In this document: one piece after another, positions 53,762-63,587 of the stretch
Numbering within the stretch: position 1 is the first letter of the stretch
Layout: each line of letters begins with the position of its first letter
Assembly (NCBI GenBank): GCA_017545365.1
Contig: JAFWOP010000001.1
Span: 62,001-126,000 of the forward strand
From: Bacteroidales bacterium
GTDB lineage: Bacteria > Bacteroidota > Bacteroidia > Bacteroidales > P3
Length of the DNA stretch: 64,000 nt
Direction of reading: 5' to 3'
Translations under genes and position numbers: made by a program
Notes under the pieces: generated by a model
The model's input: only the letters and a program-made list of their open reading frames with translations
Database searches by the model: none
What the model was told of the DNA's origin: nothing

Positions 53762-55180
53762 TTACCTTGTCAACATGACAACCTTGCAGCCATGAGCGGG
53801 CAGCGTGGCACTCAGCGTGCTGGTAGTGCCCTCGTCGGCATGTTGCCACAGGTCGCGCACCTTCCACTCGCCACTGATGCCGAGGCGGCTCAAGGCGATG
53901 CTCGACGCCTGCTGCTGGTCACTGCGATTGAAGAGAGCCACGACATGGTTGCCGTTGGAGAGCGAACCGAACCACACTTCGCTGTCGCCGTCGCCGAGCT
54001 TGTTGCTCAAGGGCTGGCCCACGAAACCATCGCGGCGCAGCTGCAGCAGCTCATCGTTGGTGTAGAAACTGAGGTTGCCGCCAATGGTCGACGGCTGGTC
54101 GGCCACCGCCACCGGACCGCCTGCCATGAGCTGCAGCGACACTGCTGTCTGCCGCTCCGCATCGGTTTCATAGCGGTTCAGTCGCAGGAAGTCGCCATCC
54201 AGAATCACCTTGTCGCGACCAGTGATGTGCGACCAATAAGTAAAACCGTCGAACTGATTCATGCAGTTGGGCCATGACGTGTAGGAACGGCCTTTGTCCT
54301 GAGCCGACGTGTGCCACCAGCCGCCACCACCCGTGTCAGCCACGATGCGCACCATGTTGCCATAGCGGGCCTCCACCTCAGCATCGTTGTTCAGGTGGGG
54401 CATGACGAGCGAGGTGAAGATGCCATACTTCTTTGCCGATTGGGCGATGTAGGCCAGCGCATGGGCGTAGGCTTCGCGACCATAGCCGCGACCAACGGTG
54501 CCCATGCCGCGGTCCTTGCCATCCTCATACCATGAGAGGAAATCCATGCGGATGAAGTCGACACCCAGCTCCTTGTAGTGACGGAAGAAACCGTCGATGT
54601 ATTCCTGTGCGCCTTCCTTTTCGCTCACCACCCAGGTGAACCACTGGTCCTGAGCCGCGGGGTTCAGCACCTTTGTCTTTCCATCATAGACCAGGTCGCC
54701 GAAGGTGCAGCTCGTACCCTCGACGGGCGTCGAGAGCGGGCCATGTATCCACAGCGGATTGTCGTAGACACCCAGACGCAGACCCTTGGCCTTACACTTG
54801 GCGGCAAGGTCCTTCAGTGAAACCGAACCGTAGTGGGTCATGTAGCCCGAACCGTCCTGAGCCAGCATAGGAATGAAACCGTCCGTGCACACCATGTCGT
54901 AGCCGTGGGGCTTTAGGTTTTCGGCCACCCAATTGATGACCTCATCCCATTGTGCTGCAGTGAAATCCATGTCCGAGCCGCTCACGCCAGCTTGCTCCTG
55001 TTCGTAGGCATATTCGTAGATGCTCCAGTAGAGAGGGGCCTTCTGCCCGTCGTGGATGCCCTCCACGACAGGCAACTCGGGCAGTTCGTACTTCGGCGGA
55101 TAGCGCATTTCGATATCGTTGGTGCAGGCGCTGAGCAATATCATCATCAGGCCTGTCAGCATAAATATTGTCCGTTTCAT
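53762..55180 (-). CDS. GH27-like (clan GH-D) lipoprotein glycosidase
   Basis: 472 residues from the ATG at 55180; a TTG at 55210 is less likely. Lipobox LSAC (Cys19) predicts a membrane-anchored lipoprotein, possibly at the surface. The barrel motifs HGYDMVCTDGF, GLRLGVYDNP, GVDFIRMDFLSWYEDG (nucleophile Asp) and GGPVAVADQPSTIG fit clan GH-D, nearest GH27. GH27 includes alpha-galactosidases, N-acetylgalactosaminidases and isomalto-dextranase. In an operon with SusE/F repeats and a group-1 GH97, an alpha-1,6-glucan-active enzyme is as plausible as an alpha-galactosidase (inference). Spacing is 16 bp from SusE/F and 35 bp to GH97. Confidence 0.8.
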   Translation of the reverse strand: MKRTIFMLTGLMMILLSACTNDIEMRYPPKYELPELPVVEGIHDGQKAPLYWSIYEYAYEQEQAGVSGSDMDFTAAQWDEVINWVAENLKPHGYDMVCTDGFIPMLAQDGSGYMTHYGSVSLKDLAAKCKAKGLRLGVYDNPLWIHGPLSTPVEGTSCTFGDLVYDGKTKVLNPAAQDQWFTWVVSEKEGAQEYIDGFFRHYKELGVDFIRMDFLSWYEDGKDRGMGTVGRGYGREAYAHALAYIAQSAKKYGIFTSLVMPHLNNDAEVEARYGNMVRIVADTGGGGWWHTSAQDKGRSYTSWPNCMNQFDGFTYWSHITGRDKVILDGDFLRLNRYETDAERQTAVSLQLMAGGPVAVADQPSTIGGNLSFYTNDELLQLRRDGFVGQPLSNKLGDGDSEVWFGSLSNGNHVVALFNRSDQQQASSIALSRLGISGEWKVRDLWQHADEGTTSTLSATLPAHGCKVVMLTR

Positions 55181-55196
55181 ATACTTAAACTTTAAA

Positions 55197-56723
55197 CTAT
55201 AAACTCTCAACTTTCACCGTCCAAGCCTTCAGGTCGAATGTCAGGCGGTACTTTCCTTCCTCCTCCACCTGCCACTTGTCATCGGGCGAAGCAGTGAACA
55301 CGAAGTTTGGACTCTCCACGCCGTCCTTGTCAATCTTGCAGCCACCGAACGTGGGGCGGATAAACGGCACATCCCAACTGCCCGTCTGCGTGCAGGCCTT
55401 CAGCTCGCCTTTCGTGAGTTTGCCTTCGTAGGAGAACACGTACTGCGATTGCTTCTCCAACTGCGTCGGAGCGTCGATGCTCCAGCCGTTGGGCGTGGCA
55501 TCGCCCACGATGTAGACAGACTCAGCCTCCAGCGGCTCTTTAGCGGTGAGAGGTTCGGCGGTGATGGTCCAGTTCTTCAGGTCAAACGTCAGGCGATATT
55601 GTCCTGCTTCCGTGACCTGCCACTTGTCGTCGGGTGAGGAGGTAAAGACGAAATCTGCGCTTTCCACGCCAGCGAGGCTTACCTTGCAACCACCGTACGT
55701 TGGACGGATGAACTGTACGCCCCAGTCGCCCGTCTGCGTGCAGGCCTTCAGTTCGCCAGGCACCAATTCTCCTTCGTAGGTGAAGACGTACTGTGACTGC
55801 TTCGTGAGCTGTGTGGGTGCGTCGATGTTCCAGCCGTTCGGCGTGGCGTCGCCAACAATGTAGACGGCTTCTGCTTCCAATGGTTGCTTGTCGGGATTGG
55901 GAGCCTCGCCCAAGAATTCAACCTGTAGTGTCCATGCCTGCAGGTCGAAGGTTAGGCGATATTTTCCAGCCTCCGTCACCTGCCACTTGTCGTCGGGAGC
56001 AGCGGTAAAGACAAAGTCCTGACTCTCCACGCCATTCTGGCCAATCTTGCAGCCGCCAAATGTCGGACGGATGAATGGCACACCCCAGTCGCCCGTCTGC
56101 GTGCAGGCCTTCAGTTCGCCAGTCGTGAGAATGCCCTCATATGTGAAGACGTACTGCGATCGCTTCTCGAGTTGAGTTGGTGCATCGATGCTCCAGCCGT
56201 TCGGTGTGGCATCACCAACGATGTAGACGGCCTCAGCCTCGATAGGCTCAATGACGGGCGCATCGGGCTCGCCTAGATATTCGGTCGACATAGTCCAGTG
56301 GCGCAGGTCGAACGTCAGCCGATACTTGCCTGCATCGGCAATCACCCATTTGTCGTCGGGGTCGCCAGCGTGCATGGCAAACTTCGCATTGCTGATGGCT
56401 GTCTTCGTGATTTGCGTGCCACCCACCTCAGGACGGATGAACGGAGCATCCCAGCTGCCCGTGGTCAGGCAGAGCTTCAGTTCACCTTTATAGAGTTGGC
56501 CCTCCCATGAGAACACCAAAGCATCGTCGCCCGTTGTCTCAAGAGGTGTTGGATTGCCGATGTCCCAGCCATTAGGCGTGGCATCGCCTACCATGTAGAG
56601 CGTCTGCGTCTTGATGGGCAGTTCGCCCTCGATGATGTTCAGGTCCTTCTCGCTGTCGCACGAGGTGAGACCCATTGCCAGCACGATGCCGGCTATTGCG
56701 GAAAATAATCGATTCGGTTTCAT
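55197..56723 (-). CDS. SusE/SusF-like outer-membrane lipoprotein with four tandem starch-binding-type domains
   Basis: 508 residues from the ATG at 56723. Lipobox LTSC (Cys22). Four tandem domains of about 116-124 residues each contain VYIVGDATPNGW(S/N/D)I, GELKACTQTG(D/S)W, FIRPTFGGCKI, PDDKWQVTEAGKYRLTFDL and W-T. This is the SusE/SusF starch-binding layout. Domains 2-4 are close to identical even in DNA; domain 1 is diverged (LYMVGDATPNGW, LCLTTGSW, FIRPEVGG). Conserved Trp and Lys/Arg residues suit alpha-glucan binding. It is the third gene of the operon, 34 bp after SusD. Confidence 0.9.
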   Translation of the reverse strand: MKPNRLFSAIAGIVLAMGLTSCDSEKDLNIIEGELPIKTQTLYMVGDATPNGWDIGNPTPLETTGDDALVFSWEGQLYKGELKLCLTTGSWDAPFIRPEVGGTQITKTAISNAKFAMHAGDPDDKWVIADAGKYRLTFDLRHWTMSTEYLGEPDAPVIEPIEAEAVYIVGDATPNGWSIDAPTQLEKRSQYVFTYEGILTTGELKACTQTGDWGVPFIRPTFGGCKIGQNGVESQDFVFTAAPDDKWQVTEAGKYRLTFDLQAWTLQVEFLGEAPNPDKQPLEAEAVYIVGDATPNGWNIDAPTQLTKQSQYVFTYEGELVPGELKACTQTGDWGVQFIRPTYGGCKVSLAGVESADFVFTSSPDDKWQVTEAGQYRLTFDLKNWTITAEPLTAKEPLEAESVYIVGDATPNGWSIDAPTQLEKQSQYVFSYEGKLTKGELKACTQTGSWDVPFIRPTFGGCKIDKDGVESPNFVFTASPDDKWQVEEEGKYRLTFDLKAWTVKVESL

Positions 56724-56757
56724 ATCCAATAAACTAGAAACTATAAACTATAAACTC

Positions 56758-58497
56758 TTAACTATTATATCCTGGGTTCTGTACCAACTTCGGGTTGGCA
56801 TTCAGGATAGGTCGCATGATGGGGAATATCTTCGTGTGGCCATCGCCATCGGGCGTCTTGTCCCACCACGTGCCGCTCGTGAACTTGTCGAAGCGGATGA
56901 GGTCGATGCGGCGACGACTCTCAGCAAAGAACTCGCGGCCCCACTCGTTGAGCATCTCCTGCATGTCGAGGTTGGCGCTGCCCTCAGGCGTGTAGAGCGC
57001 ATCCTGCAGGTGGTTGGCATCGTAGTTGCGGCGGCGAACACTGTTCAGCAGGCGCGCAGCCTCAGCCTTCTTGCCCTCGCGCAGGCGGCATTCTGCCAGT
57101 GAGTAGATGATTTCCGGCAGGCGAATCTCCGTGTAGTCGCTCTCCATCTGGTGGGCATCGTCGTCGCTGTAGAAGGGATATTTGGCAAAGTGCCAGCCCG
57201 AATTGTGGTCGCCATCGCGCAACGTGCTGCTCGCGGCTGTCAGCCAGCGGTCGGGCGCCAGGCTTTGGAACTTGCCTACGGCATCGCGGATGTAGAGGTC
57301 GTAAGGCACCTCAGGAGCCTGCACACGCTTGGTCTGGCCGCTCTCGTCCTGGTATTCCAGATAGCCGAAGAAGAACATTCCCTCGCGCTGGCTGTTGCCA
57401 AGGTTGCGATAGAGCTTCAGACGCACGTCGCCATCATACTGGCGGAAGCGCTCGATGGGCATGCCCAGCTCGAAGTTGAGGCGTTCGCCATTGGGAGCAT
57501 AGCTTGGCGAGGCAGCATACTTCGTGTTGTGGTCGCCGGCCTTGCACTTGGCGTCGTTCAGGTAGTAGCGTGCACGGGCAGGAACCGTCCACCAATAGGT
57601 GTCGCCCTGATAGTGCCAATAGCTGTAGCCGGGAGCAGCGGGGAAGCCGAAGATGACCTCGTCGCAGGCGTCGTTGTTCCAGTCGAAAGCGGCATCCCAG
57701 CGGTCGGCTACCTGGTAGCGGCCGTACTGGCCGTCGAGGATGGCCTGTGCCATGTCGGCACATTCCTTATAGCGGTCTTCGCCAATATAGACCTGAGCAT
57801 TCAGATAGAGACGCACCAGGAGGGCGGCTGCACCAGCCTTCGTCCACTGACCCTGCAGCGCGCCGTTGCCGCCCAGCGACGACTTCTCGGCCAGCAGGGG
57901 CAGACATTCCTTCAGGTCGCTCTCGATGAAGTCGAAGACCACCTTCGGCTCGACCTGCGTCTCAGTGTTCTGGCTGACGTCGCCGAAGCTCACAGCCAAC
58001 GGTACGTTGCGGAATCCGTCGAGCAAGCGCAGGTAGAACCAGGCGCGCAGTACGCGGCACTGTGCCTTCAGGTTCTGGAACTCGGCCTCAGTGAAGCCGA
58101 AGCGCGAGGCGTCGAGCCCGTCCAGATCCTCAATCACGTAGTTGCATTGCATAATGCCCTGGAAGCAGCCGTTCCATTCCGACTGTGCGTCGCCACCGTC
58201 TTCCACATTCCAGTCGTGGTAGTGCAGGCGGCGCCACTTGCCACCGTCGTCCCACCAACCGTCGCGAGTAGGGGTGATGAGTTGGTCGGCCGTAAGCTCG
58301 TTGAGTACGTGACGGCTCTGGATGCTCCAGAAAGCGTGTTCGAACGGACGGAACACGGCACGCACGACGTCGCTCTTCGTGTTATAGTAGTTCTGTGTGC
58401 CCACCTGGTCGTAGAGCGTCTCGTCCAGGTCGGTGCAGCTGGTGAGTGTCGAGAAACACAACGCTGCAGTCAATATATAATAATGTATAGCTTTCAT
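56758..58497 (-). CDS. SusD-family lipoprotein of the alpha-glucan locus
   Basis: 579 residues, lipobox LTSC (Cys21). SusD landmarks: TDLDETLYDQVGTQNYY at the start, CRVLRAWFYLRLLDGFRNVPL, AGAAALLVRLYLNAQVY, ESDYTEIRLPEIIYSLAECR and NEWGREFFAESRRRIDLIRF at the end. It is rich in Trp (for example GWWDDGGKWRRLHYHDW and DTYWWTVPARARYY), which suits stacking on sugar rings. It forms the lid of the SusC at 58544 and lies 46 bp after it. Confidence 0.95.
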   Translation of the reverse strand: MKAIHYYILTAALCFSTLTSCTDLDETLYDQVGTQNYYNTKSDVVRAVFRPFEHAFWSIQSRHVLNELTADQLITPTRDGWWDDGGKWRRLHYHDWNVEDGGDAQSEWNGCFQGIMQCNYVIEDLDGLDASRFGFTEAEFQNLKAQCRVLRAWFYLRLLDGFRNVPLAVSFGDVSQNTETQVEPKVVFDFIESDLKECLPLLAEKSSLGGNGALQGQWTKAGAAALLVRLYLNAQVYIGEDRYKECADMAQAILDGQYGRYQVADRWDAAFDWNNDACDEVIFGFPAAPGYSYWHYQGDTYWWTVPARARYYLNDAKCKAGDHNTKYAASPSYAPNGERLNFELGMPIERFRQYDGDVRLKLYRNLGNSQREGMFFFGYLEYQDESGQTKRVQAPEVPYDLYIRDAVGKFQSLAPDRWLTAASSTLRDGDHNSGWHFAKYPFYSDDDAHQMESDYTEIRLPEIIYSLAECRLREGKKAEAARLLNSVRRRNYDANHLQDALYTPEGSANLDMQEMLNEWGREFFAESRRRIDLIRFDKFTSGTWWDKTPDGDGHTKIFPIMRPILNANPKLVQNPGYNS

Positions 58498-58543
58498 ATT
58501 GTGAACTTTGTTACCTTGTTACTTTGTCACTTTGTTACCTTGA

Positions 58544-61534
58544 TTAGAAGTCAACCTGCAGGCCAACGATGAACTGGCGCGTAGAGGGGAAGTAGGTACG
58601 TGAGCCTTGGGCGCCTGGTGTCAGTCCGTTCACCTGATAGGTGGCTGGGTCGACGCCGCTGAACTTTGTCAGCGTGAGCAGGTTCTTGCCCGTGGCGTAG
58701 ATGCGCACGCGGTCGAGGAAACGCCAGTCCTTCGGTTGGAATGTGTAGCCCAACGTCAGCATGTCGAGTTTCAGGTAGTCGCCACGCTCCAGGAAGTAGT
58801 CACACACCACGGGGTTGGCCGTGCCGGCAATGGGGAAGTTCTTGGCATAGGCCTTCTGCAGGCGGTTGCCGGTGAAGTTGCGGGTTCCGTAATAGAAGTC
58901 GTGGATGTTGAAGATGTCGTAGAAGAAGGCTCCGCGGAAGAACAGGGCAAGGTCGAAATTCTTATAGCGGAAGTTGTGACTCGACGAGAGCGTGAACTTC
59001 GGCATACCGTTGCCCACCACGCGGCGGTCCTCATCGCTGGCCTGCGAGGCGCGGATGATGTCGCCATCCTTGTCGTAGACAAGCCATTCGCCCTCAGTAG
59101 TATGACCGGCATATTCCCACATATAGAAATTACCGAGCGACTCGCCTTTCTGAATGCGCTGCAGGTTGTAGAAGGGATAGGGATCCTCGGTGCCGGCAAC
59201 GTCGTAGAAGTCCTGGCCAACGTACTCTGAGTTGCTGAAGTCAACGAACTTGTTGCGCATGGTAGTACCGACGAGGCTGATGTCGTAGCCAAAGTCCTTG
59301 GTATTGACGGCGCGGAAGTTCAGGTCGAACTCGAAACCGGTGTTCTTCATCGTACCCACGTTGACGAAGGTCTCGTCGAACAGATAGGGAGGCACGCTCA
59401 CCTTATAGTTACCAAGCAGGTCTTGCTGGCGGCGGCTGAAGTAGTTAATGGAGCCGTACAGACGGTTCTTGAACAACGAGAAGTCGAGACCCACATTCCA
59501 GTTCTTACCCTTCTCCCACTTCAGGTCGGGATTGACATTCTTCGACGGGCCCCATACCTGGAAGTAGCGGCCGTTATAGAAATAGTAGCCGAATCCTGTC
59601 ATCGTGTTCAGCGACAGATAGCTGCCGAAATCCTGGTTGCCGGTGACACCATAGTCGGCACGCAGCTTCAGGTCGTTCACCCACTTGACGTCCTTCATGA
59701 ACTTCTCCGACGAGATGCGCCAACCGGCTGAGACGGCAGGGAAGTTACCCCACTTGTTGTCGGCACCGAACTTCGACGAACCCTCGTGGCGCAGCGAAGC
59801 TGTGAAGAGGTAGCGACCATCGTAGTCATAGCTGACGCGGCCGAAGAAGGCTATGAGCTTGGCATCGTTCTTATAACTGCCCATCAGCACCTCGCCTTCC
59901 TCCTTGGCATATTCACCCGAGCCCAGATTGTCGGAACCCAGACCGTCGTTGGGGAAGTCTTTGTTTTCGGCATTGAAGCCTGAGTAGCGGGAGTACTGGT
60001 AGCTGTAGCCTGCCATACCCTTCACGTTGTGAAGGCCGAAGCTGCCCATGTAGTTGGTGAGCCACTCGGCCACATACTGGCTCTCCTTCGCATAGGAGCG
60101 GCTGGCCTCACCGTCACGACCGTTGTTCACGGCTTGCGTGCTTGTCGACGGCCGGAACCAACTGTTGTCGTTGCTGTACTGGTGGTCGGCAAACATCACC
60201 TGCGTGGTGAGCGTCTGGTTGCCCTTGTCGTTCTTGGCCAGCAGGGGCAGCAGGTTCAACTTCACGGTGCCATCCCAGTCGAGGAGCTTCGTGTCGGCGT
60301 GGTCTTTCTCCAGCTTCTGACGCTCCACGGGGTTACTGCCCACGACCTGACCTTGGAAGTTATAGTAGCGAACAGGGTCGTCGGGATCCATCAGTGGTGT
60401 GGTGGGATTGGCCTCGATGGCATCCTTGAACACGCTCCAGTCGGCATTGTCGCGATAAATGACGCGCGGAGCCACGTTGGCCGTAATCGTGAGGAGTCCG
60501 TTCTTGGTGGTATGCATGATGGCAGCACGTGCACCATACTCCTCGCGCTTCGAACGCAAGTCGATGCCGTGGGCATTGCGGTAGTCGGCACTCACGCGGT
60601 AGTTACTCTTGTCGTTGCCGCCGCTTAGGGTGAGCGTGTGCTGCATTGTGGCACCGGTGCGGCTGGTCTTGTCGAGCCAGTCGATGTTGCCACCAAGGTC
60701 AACACCCGTGTCGCCCCAACCGAGGCGCACGTCGCGAAACTCCTGGGCGTTCATCATCTTCAACTCCTTGTTGATGACGTCGAGCGACAGCTGGCCGCTG
60801 TAGGACGTATGCACCTGACCGTCCTTGCTGCCTTTCTTCGTGGTCACGACGATGACGCCGTTCGAACCGCGCGTACCATAGATAGCGGAGGCGGCACCGT
60901 CCTTCAGCACGTCGAAGGAAGCAATGTCGTTGGGGTTGATGTTGGTGAGGTTGCCACCAGGCACACCATCAATCACGATGAGCGGACCGAGGCCTGCCGA
61001 GCGCGAGCTGACGCCACGTATCTGGATGCTGGCCTGGTTGTTGGGGTCGCCGGCACCGGTATTGGTGATGGAGACACCTGCCACCTTGCCCTGAATCATC
61101 ATCGAGGGGTCGAGTGAACTCACGGTCAGAAAGTCCTTCTCGCCCACGTGCGAGATAGCAGAGGTGAGCTCCTTCTTGTCCATCGTACCATAACCCACGA
61201 CGACAACCTCGTTCAAGGTCTGGTCGTCTTCCTTTAGGGTGATTTCCAGCTGAGTGCGCCCGCCAACGGCTATCTCCTGCGTAGTAAATCCAATGTAGGA
61301 GACCACCAACGTGGCTTTCGAGGGAACGGTCAGCGAGAAGTTGCCGTCGATGTCGGTGACGGCCCCATTCGTGGTTCCCTTTTGCATTACAGAGGCACCG
61401 ATGACGGTTTCGCCCGTCTCGTCCTTCACAACGCCTTGCACCTTGATGTCTTGTGCAAGCAGGCCCAGTGGCATCAGCAGCGTCAGCAGGCTAAGCACCA
61501 GGCGTTCTTTCAGAAGTCGCTTCATTTTGTACAT
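58544..61534 (-). CDS. SusC-family TonB-dependent transporter of the alpha-glucan locus
   Basis: 996 residues; starts at 61534 or 61525 are both plausible. Signal peptide ending LLAQ, CarboxypepD_reg-like domain (VKDETGETVIGASVMQKGTT), the TonB-box-like LNEVVVVGYG, plug (LIVIDGVPGGNLTNINPND, VLKDGAASAIYGTRGSNG) and barrel ending RQFIVGLQVDF with a terminal Phe. It imports maltodextrin-like oligosaccharides with its SusD. First gene of a five-gene minus-strand operon and divergent from the SusR-like gene. A TACCTTTG box at 61582-61575 (minus strand) lies 41 bp upstream. Confidence 0.97.
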   Translation of the reverse strand: MYKMKRLLKERLVLSLLTLLMPLGLLAQDIKVQGVVKDETGETVIGASVMQKGTTNGAVTDIDGNFSLTVPSKATLVVSYIGFTTQEIAVGGRTQLEITLKEDDQTLNEVVVVGYGTMDKKELTSAISHVGEKDFLTVSSLDPSMMIQGKVAGVSITNTGAGDPNNQASIQIRGVSSRSAGLGPLIVIDGVPGGNLTNINPNDIASFDVLKDGAASAIYGTRGSNGVIVVTTKKGSKDGQVHTSYSGQLSLDVINKELKMMNAQEFRDVRLGWGDTGVDLGGNIDWLDKTSRTGATMQHTLTLSGGNDKSNYRVSADYRNAHGIDLRSKREEYGARAAIMHTTKNGLLTITANVAPRVIYRDNADWSVFKDAIEANPTTPLMDPDDPVRYYNFQGQVVGSNPVERQKLEKDHADTKLLDWDGTVKLNLLPLLAKNDKGNQTLTTQVMFADHQYSNDNSWFRPSTSTQAVNNGRDGEASRSYAKESQYVAEWLTNYMGSFGLHNVKGMAGYSYQYSRYSGFNAENKDFPNDGLGSDNLGSGEYAKEEGEVLMGSYKNDAKLIAFFGRVSYDYDGRYLFTASLRHEGSSKFGADNKWGNFPAVSAGWRISSEKFMKDVKWVNDLKLRADYGVTGNQDFGSYLSLNTMTGFGYYFYNGRYFQVWGPSKNVNPDLKWEKGKNWNVGLDFSLFKNRLYGSINYFSRRQQDLLGNYKVSVPPYLFDETFVNVGTMKNTGFEFDLNFRAVNTKDFGYDISLVGTTMRNKFVDFSNSEYVGQDFYDVAGTEDPYPFYNLQRIQKGESLGNFYMWEYAGHTTEGEWLVYDKDGDIIRASQASDEDRRVVGNGMPKFTLSSSHNFRYKNFDLALFFRGAFFYDIFNIHDFYYGTRNFTGNRLQKAYAKNFPIAGTANPVVCDYFLERGDYLKLDMLTLGYTFQPKDWRFLDRVRIYATGKNLLTLTKFSGVDPATYQVNGLTPGAQGSRTYFPSTRQFIVGLQVDF

Positions 61535-61574
61535 GTTAATCGTTTTGTCGGGTTAGTTATCATTTTAACTGCTG

Positions 61575-61582
61575 CAAAGGTA
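61575..61582 (-). promoter_or_regulatory. -7 box of the Sus-like operon
   Basis: TACCTTTG on the minus strand, about 41 bp before the SusC start. No clear -33 TTTG lies at the expected distance, as expected of an activator-dependent promoter. The intergenic stretch is 203 bp and holds no other gene; an activator site for the SusR-like protein is likely within it. Confidence 0.6.
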
Positions 61583-61727
61583 ATCATGATTTCACGTGGT
61601 TGTAGCTCATAGTAAATGTTTGGTAAATTGAGGAGAAACTAAATTAATCGTATCTCATTGGAAATCATTGATTTATAAATGTTGTTAAATATTCAGTAGT
61701 AAATTTCCGAAAACCAACAATTATAAT

Positions 61728-61735
61728 TATCTTTG
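61728..61735 (+). promoter_or_regulatory. -7 box overlapping the SusR-like gene start
   Basis: TATCTTTG at 61728-61735 with TTTC at 61704-61707 (20-bp spacer). The box ends 2 bp before the ATG at 61738, so a transcript from this promoter would begin at or next to the start codon (leaderless). Confidence 0.65.
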
Positions 61736-61737
61736 CC

Positions 61738-63393
61738 ATGATGAAGACCCTATTACTCATATTTACCCTCTTCCTCCAGACAGGAATCGGTCGTGCCGAC
61801 AACAGACAGTTGCTTCACGAACTAGATCAAGTGATTAGCGAAAAAGGCAACTACGTCGGTCAAAAGGAAGAAACGATTGCAGCCCTGAAGCAACAGTTGG
61901 CTGCAGAACGCGACAGCGACCGTATGATGAAACTCACGGAGGACATCTTCCGTGAATACAAAGTGTTTAAATTCGACTCGGCAATGGTGTATGCCAACCG
62001 CGGACTCGCCTTGGCACGGCAGCGGCGGGATGTCAGCTACGTGGCGCAGTTCTCCATCTGCCGTTCTGAGATTCTTGCCATCGGCGGCCTCTATACCGAG
62101 GCGCTTAGCAATCTGGAGCAGGTGGACACGACAGCACTGAGCCGACAGCAGTTGTTCTTCTATCATCAGGCACGCTTCAATATTTATCTGTATTGGGCCA
62201 ACTATTGCAACGATCGCGAGTATGCTCCCCAATACATGGCGAACGCCTCCCATTTCCTTGCGCATGCCATCCGATACCTCAATCCCGGTGACGAATTCTA
62301 CAATTACTTTCTGGGCGAGTATCACGTTTTCGTTGAACCCGACACCAAGAAGGCACGCCACTATTATGAAATGGCTTTCAAGGGTAGCAGCGAGCAGTCG
62401 CGAGTGCATGCCATGACATCGTTTGCACTGGCAGGCAACTATTTGGCATCAGGCGATCAGGACCGCTACGAGGAATATCTCATCAAGGCTGCGCTGAGCG
62501 ACACGAAGTGCTGCACGATGGAGAACATGGCGCTTCAGACACTGGCCCTGCGTTTGTTTGAGAAAGGCAACGAGCATATCAAACGGGCAGAACAATACAT
62601 CAACACGTCGATGGAAGATGCCAAGTTCTACAACAACCGCCTGCGCATCCTTGAAATTTCTCGCATCATGCCACAGATCATGTCATCTTATCAGGACCGC
62701 GTGGAGCAGCAGAACCGCGGGCTGCGCTACTCTGTTTTGTTCATCTCGTTGCTACTCATTGGTCTATTCATTACATCATACTTCATTCATCGGCAAAACC
62801 GGCAACTCTCGGCACGCCGACACGAATTGGCAATACTAAACGCCGAACTTGCCACACTCAATACGCAACTCTCACAAACCAATACACAGCTCTCCGATGC
62901 CAACACGCTGCTCTCCGACACCAACACGCGCCGCGAGAATTTAGCCAGCATCTATATCGACCTTTGTGCCAAGTACATCGACAAACTGGGGCGCTACCAG
63001 ACGTTAGTGAAACGAAAGATTAAGGCCAATCAGGCTCAGGAACTGCTGCAGACCATCTCTTCAACACGCATCTCCGAGGAGGATGCCGCTACGTTCCTGA
63101 ACCGGTTCGACAAGGCTTTCCTGGAACTCTACCCGTCGTTCGTCGACGATTTCAACGCCCTGTTGCAGGAAGACGGCCGCATCCGGCTGAAAACGCCCAA
63201 CACGCTAACCACCGAACTGCGCACGTTTGCCCTGATCCGCCTGGGCGTAAAGAATACCACAGACATTGCAGGCTTGCTCTTCCTCTCCACCCAGACAATT
63301 TATAATTGTCGCTCTACCACCAAAAGCAAAGCTATCAATAAAGACACCTTTGATGAGGATGTACAAAAACTGTGTACAGTTATTAGGAAATAG
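61738..63393 (+). CDS. SusR-like (DUF6377) transmembrane transcriptional regulator
   Basis: 551 residues, near the length of Bacteroides SusR. Signal peptide (1-20), a helical TPR-like periplasmic region (about 22-340), one transmembrane segment (about 347-367; LFISLLLIGLFITSYF), a coiled coil with a visible seven-residue period (LNTQLSQ TNTQLSD ANTLLSD TNTRREN), and a C-terminal cytoplasmic part with a LuxR-like HTH (RTFALIRLGVKNTTDIAGLL, FLSTQTIYNCRS). SusR senses maltose/maltodextrin and activates sus genes. The divergent placement next to susC-susD-susE/F-GH97 supports the same role here (inference). Either ATG, 61738 or 61741, may be used. Confidence 0.88.
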   Translation: MMKTLLLIFTLFLQTGIGRADNRQLLHELDQVISEKGNYVGQKEETIAALKQQLAAERDSDRMMKLTEDIFREYKVFKFDSAMVYANRGLALARQRRDVSYVAQFSICRSEILAIGGLYTEALSNLEQVDTTALSRQQLFFYHQARFNIYLYWANYCNDREYAPQYMANASHFLAHAIRYLNPGDEFYNYFLGEYHVFVEPDTKKARHYYEMAFKGSSEQSRVHAMTSFALAGNYLASGDQDRYEEYLIKAALSDTKCCTMENMALQTLALRLFEKGNEHIKRAEQYINTSMEDAKFYNNRLRILEISRIMPQIMSSYQDRVEQQNRGLRYSVLFISLLLIGLFITSYFIHRQNRQLSARRHELAILNAELATLNTQLSQTNTQLSDANTLLSDTNTRRENLASIYIDLCAKYIDKLGRYQTLVKRKIKANQAQELLQTISSTRISEEDAATFLNRFDKAFLELYPSFVDDFNALLQEDGRIRLKTPNTLTTELRTFALIRLGVKNTTDIAGLLFLSTQTIYNCRSTTKSKAINKDTFDEDVQKLCTVIRK

Positions 63394-63587
63394 TGTTTAT
63401 GTTGAAAACACTGAAACAGCAAATATTTGCACAAAAAGTCTATCTTTGCTACGCCATGCAATATCATTGCAATCGTAAAGATTGCAGGAAACTTCACATC
63501 ATAACTTTTTTGTCACGAATTTCACCTGAATTTCACCAAAAAGAAAAAGAGAGCCGCGAAATATTCGTAACTCCTTGATTTTCAATG
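63394..63587 (+). other. Intergenic stretch with promoter-like box and 40-codon ORF
   Basis: TATCTTTG at about 63441-63448 precedes an ATG at 63456 opening a 40-codon frame (MQYHCNRKDCRKLHIITFLS...) to 63578. No -33 element and no recognised product. It may be a chance ORF. Confidence 0.25.

Noticed and set aside
61535..61737. Riboswitch in the divergent SusC/SusR gap
   Set aside because: The leaders are about 34 nt and near zero, too short for a riboswitch; no conserved stem set is seen.
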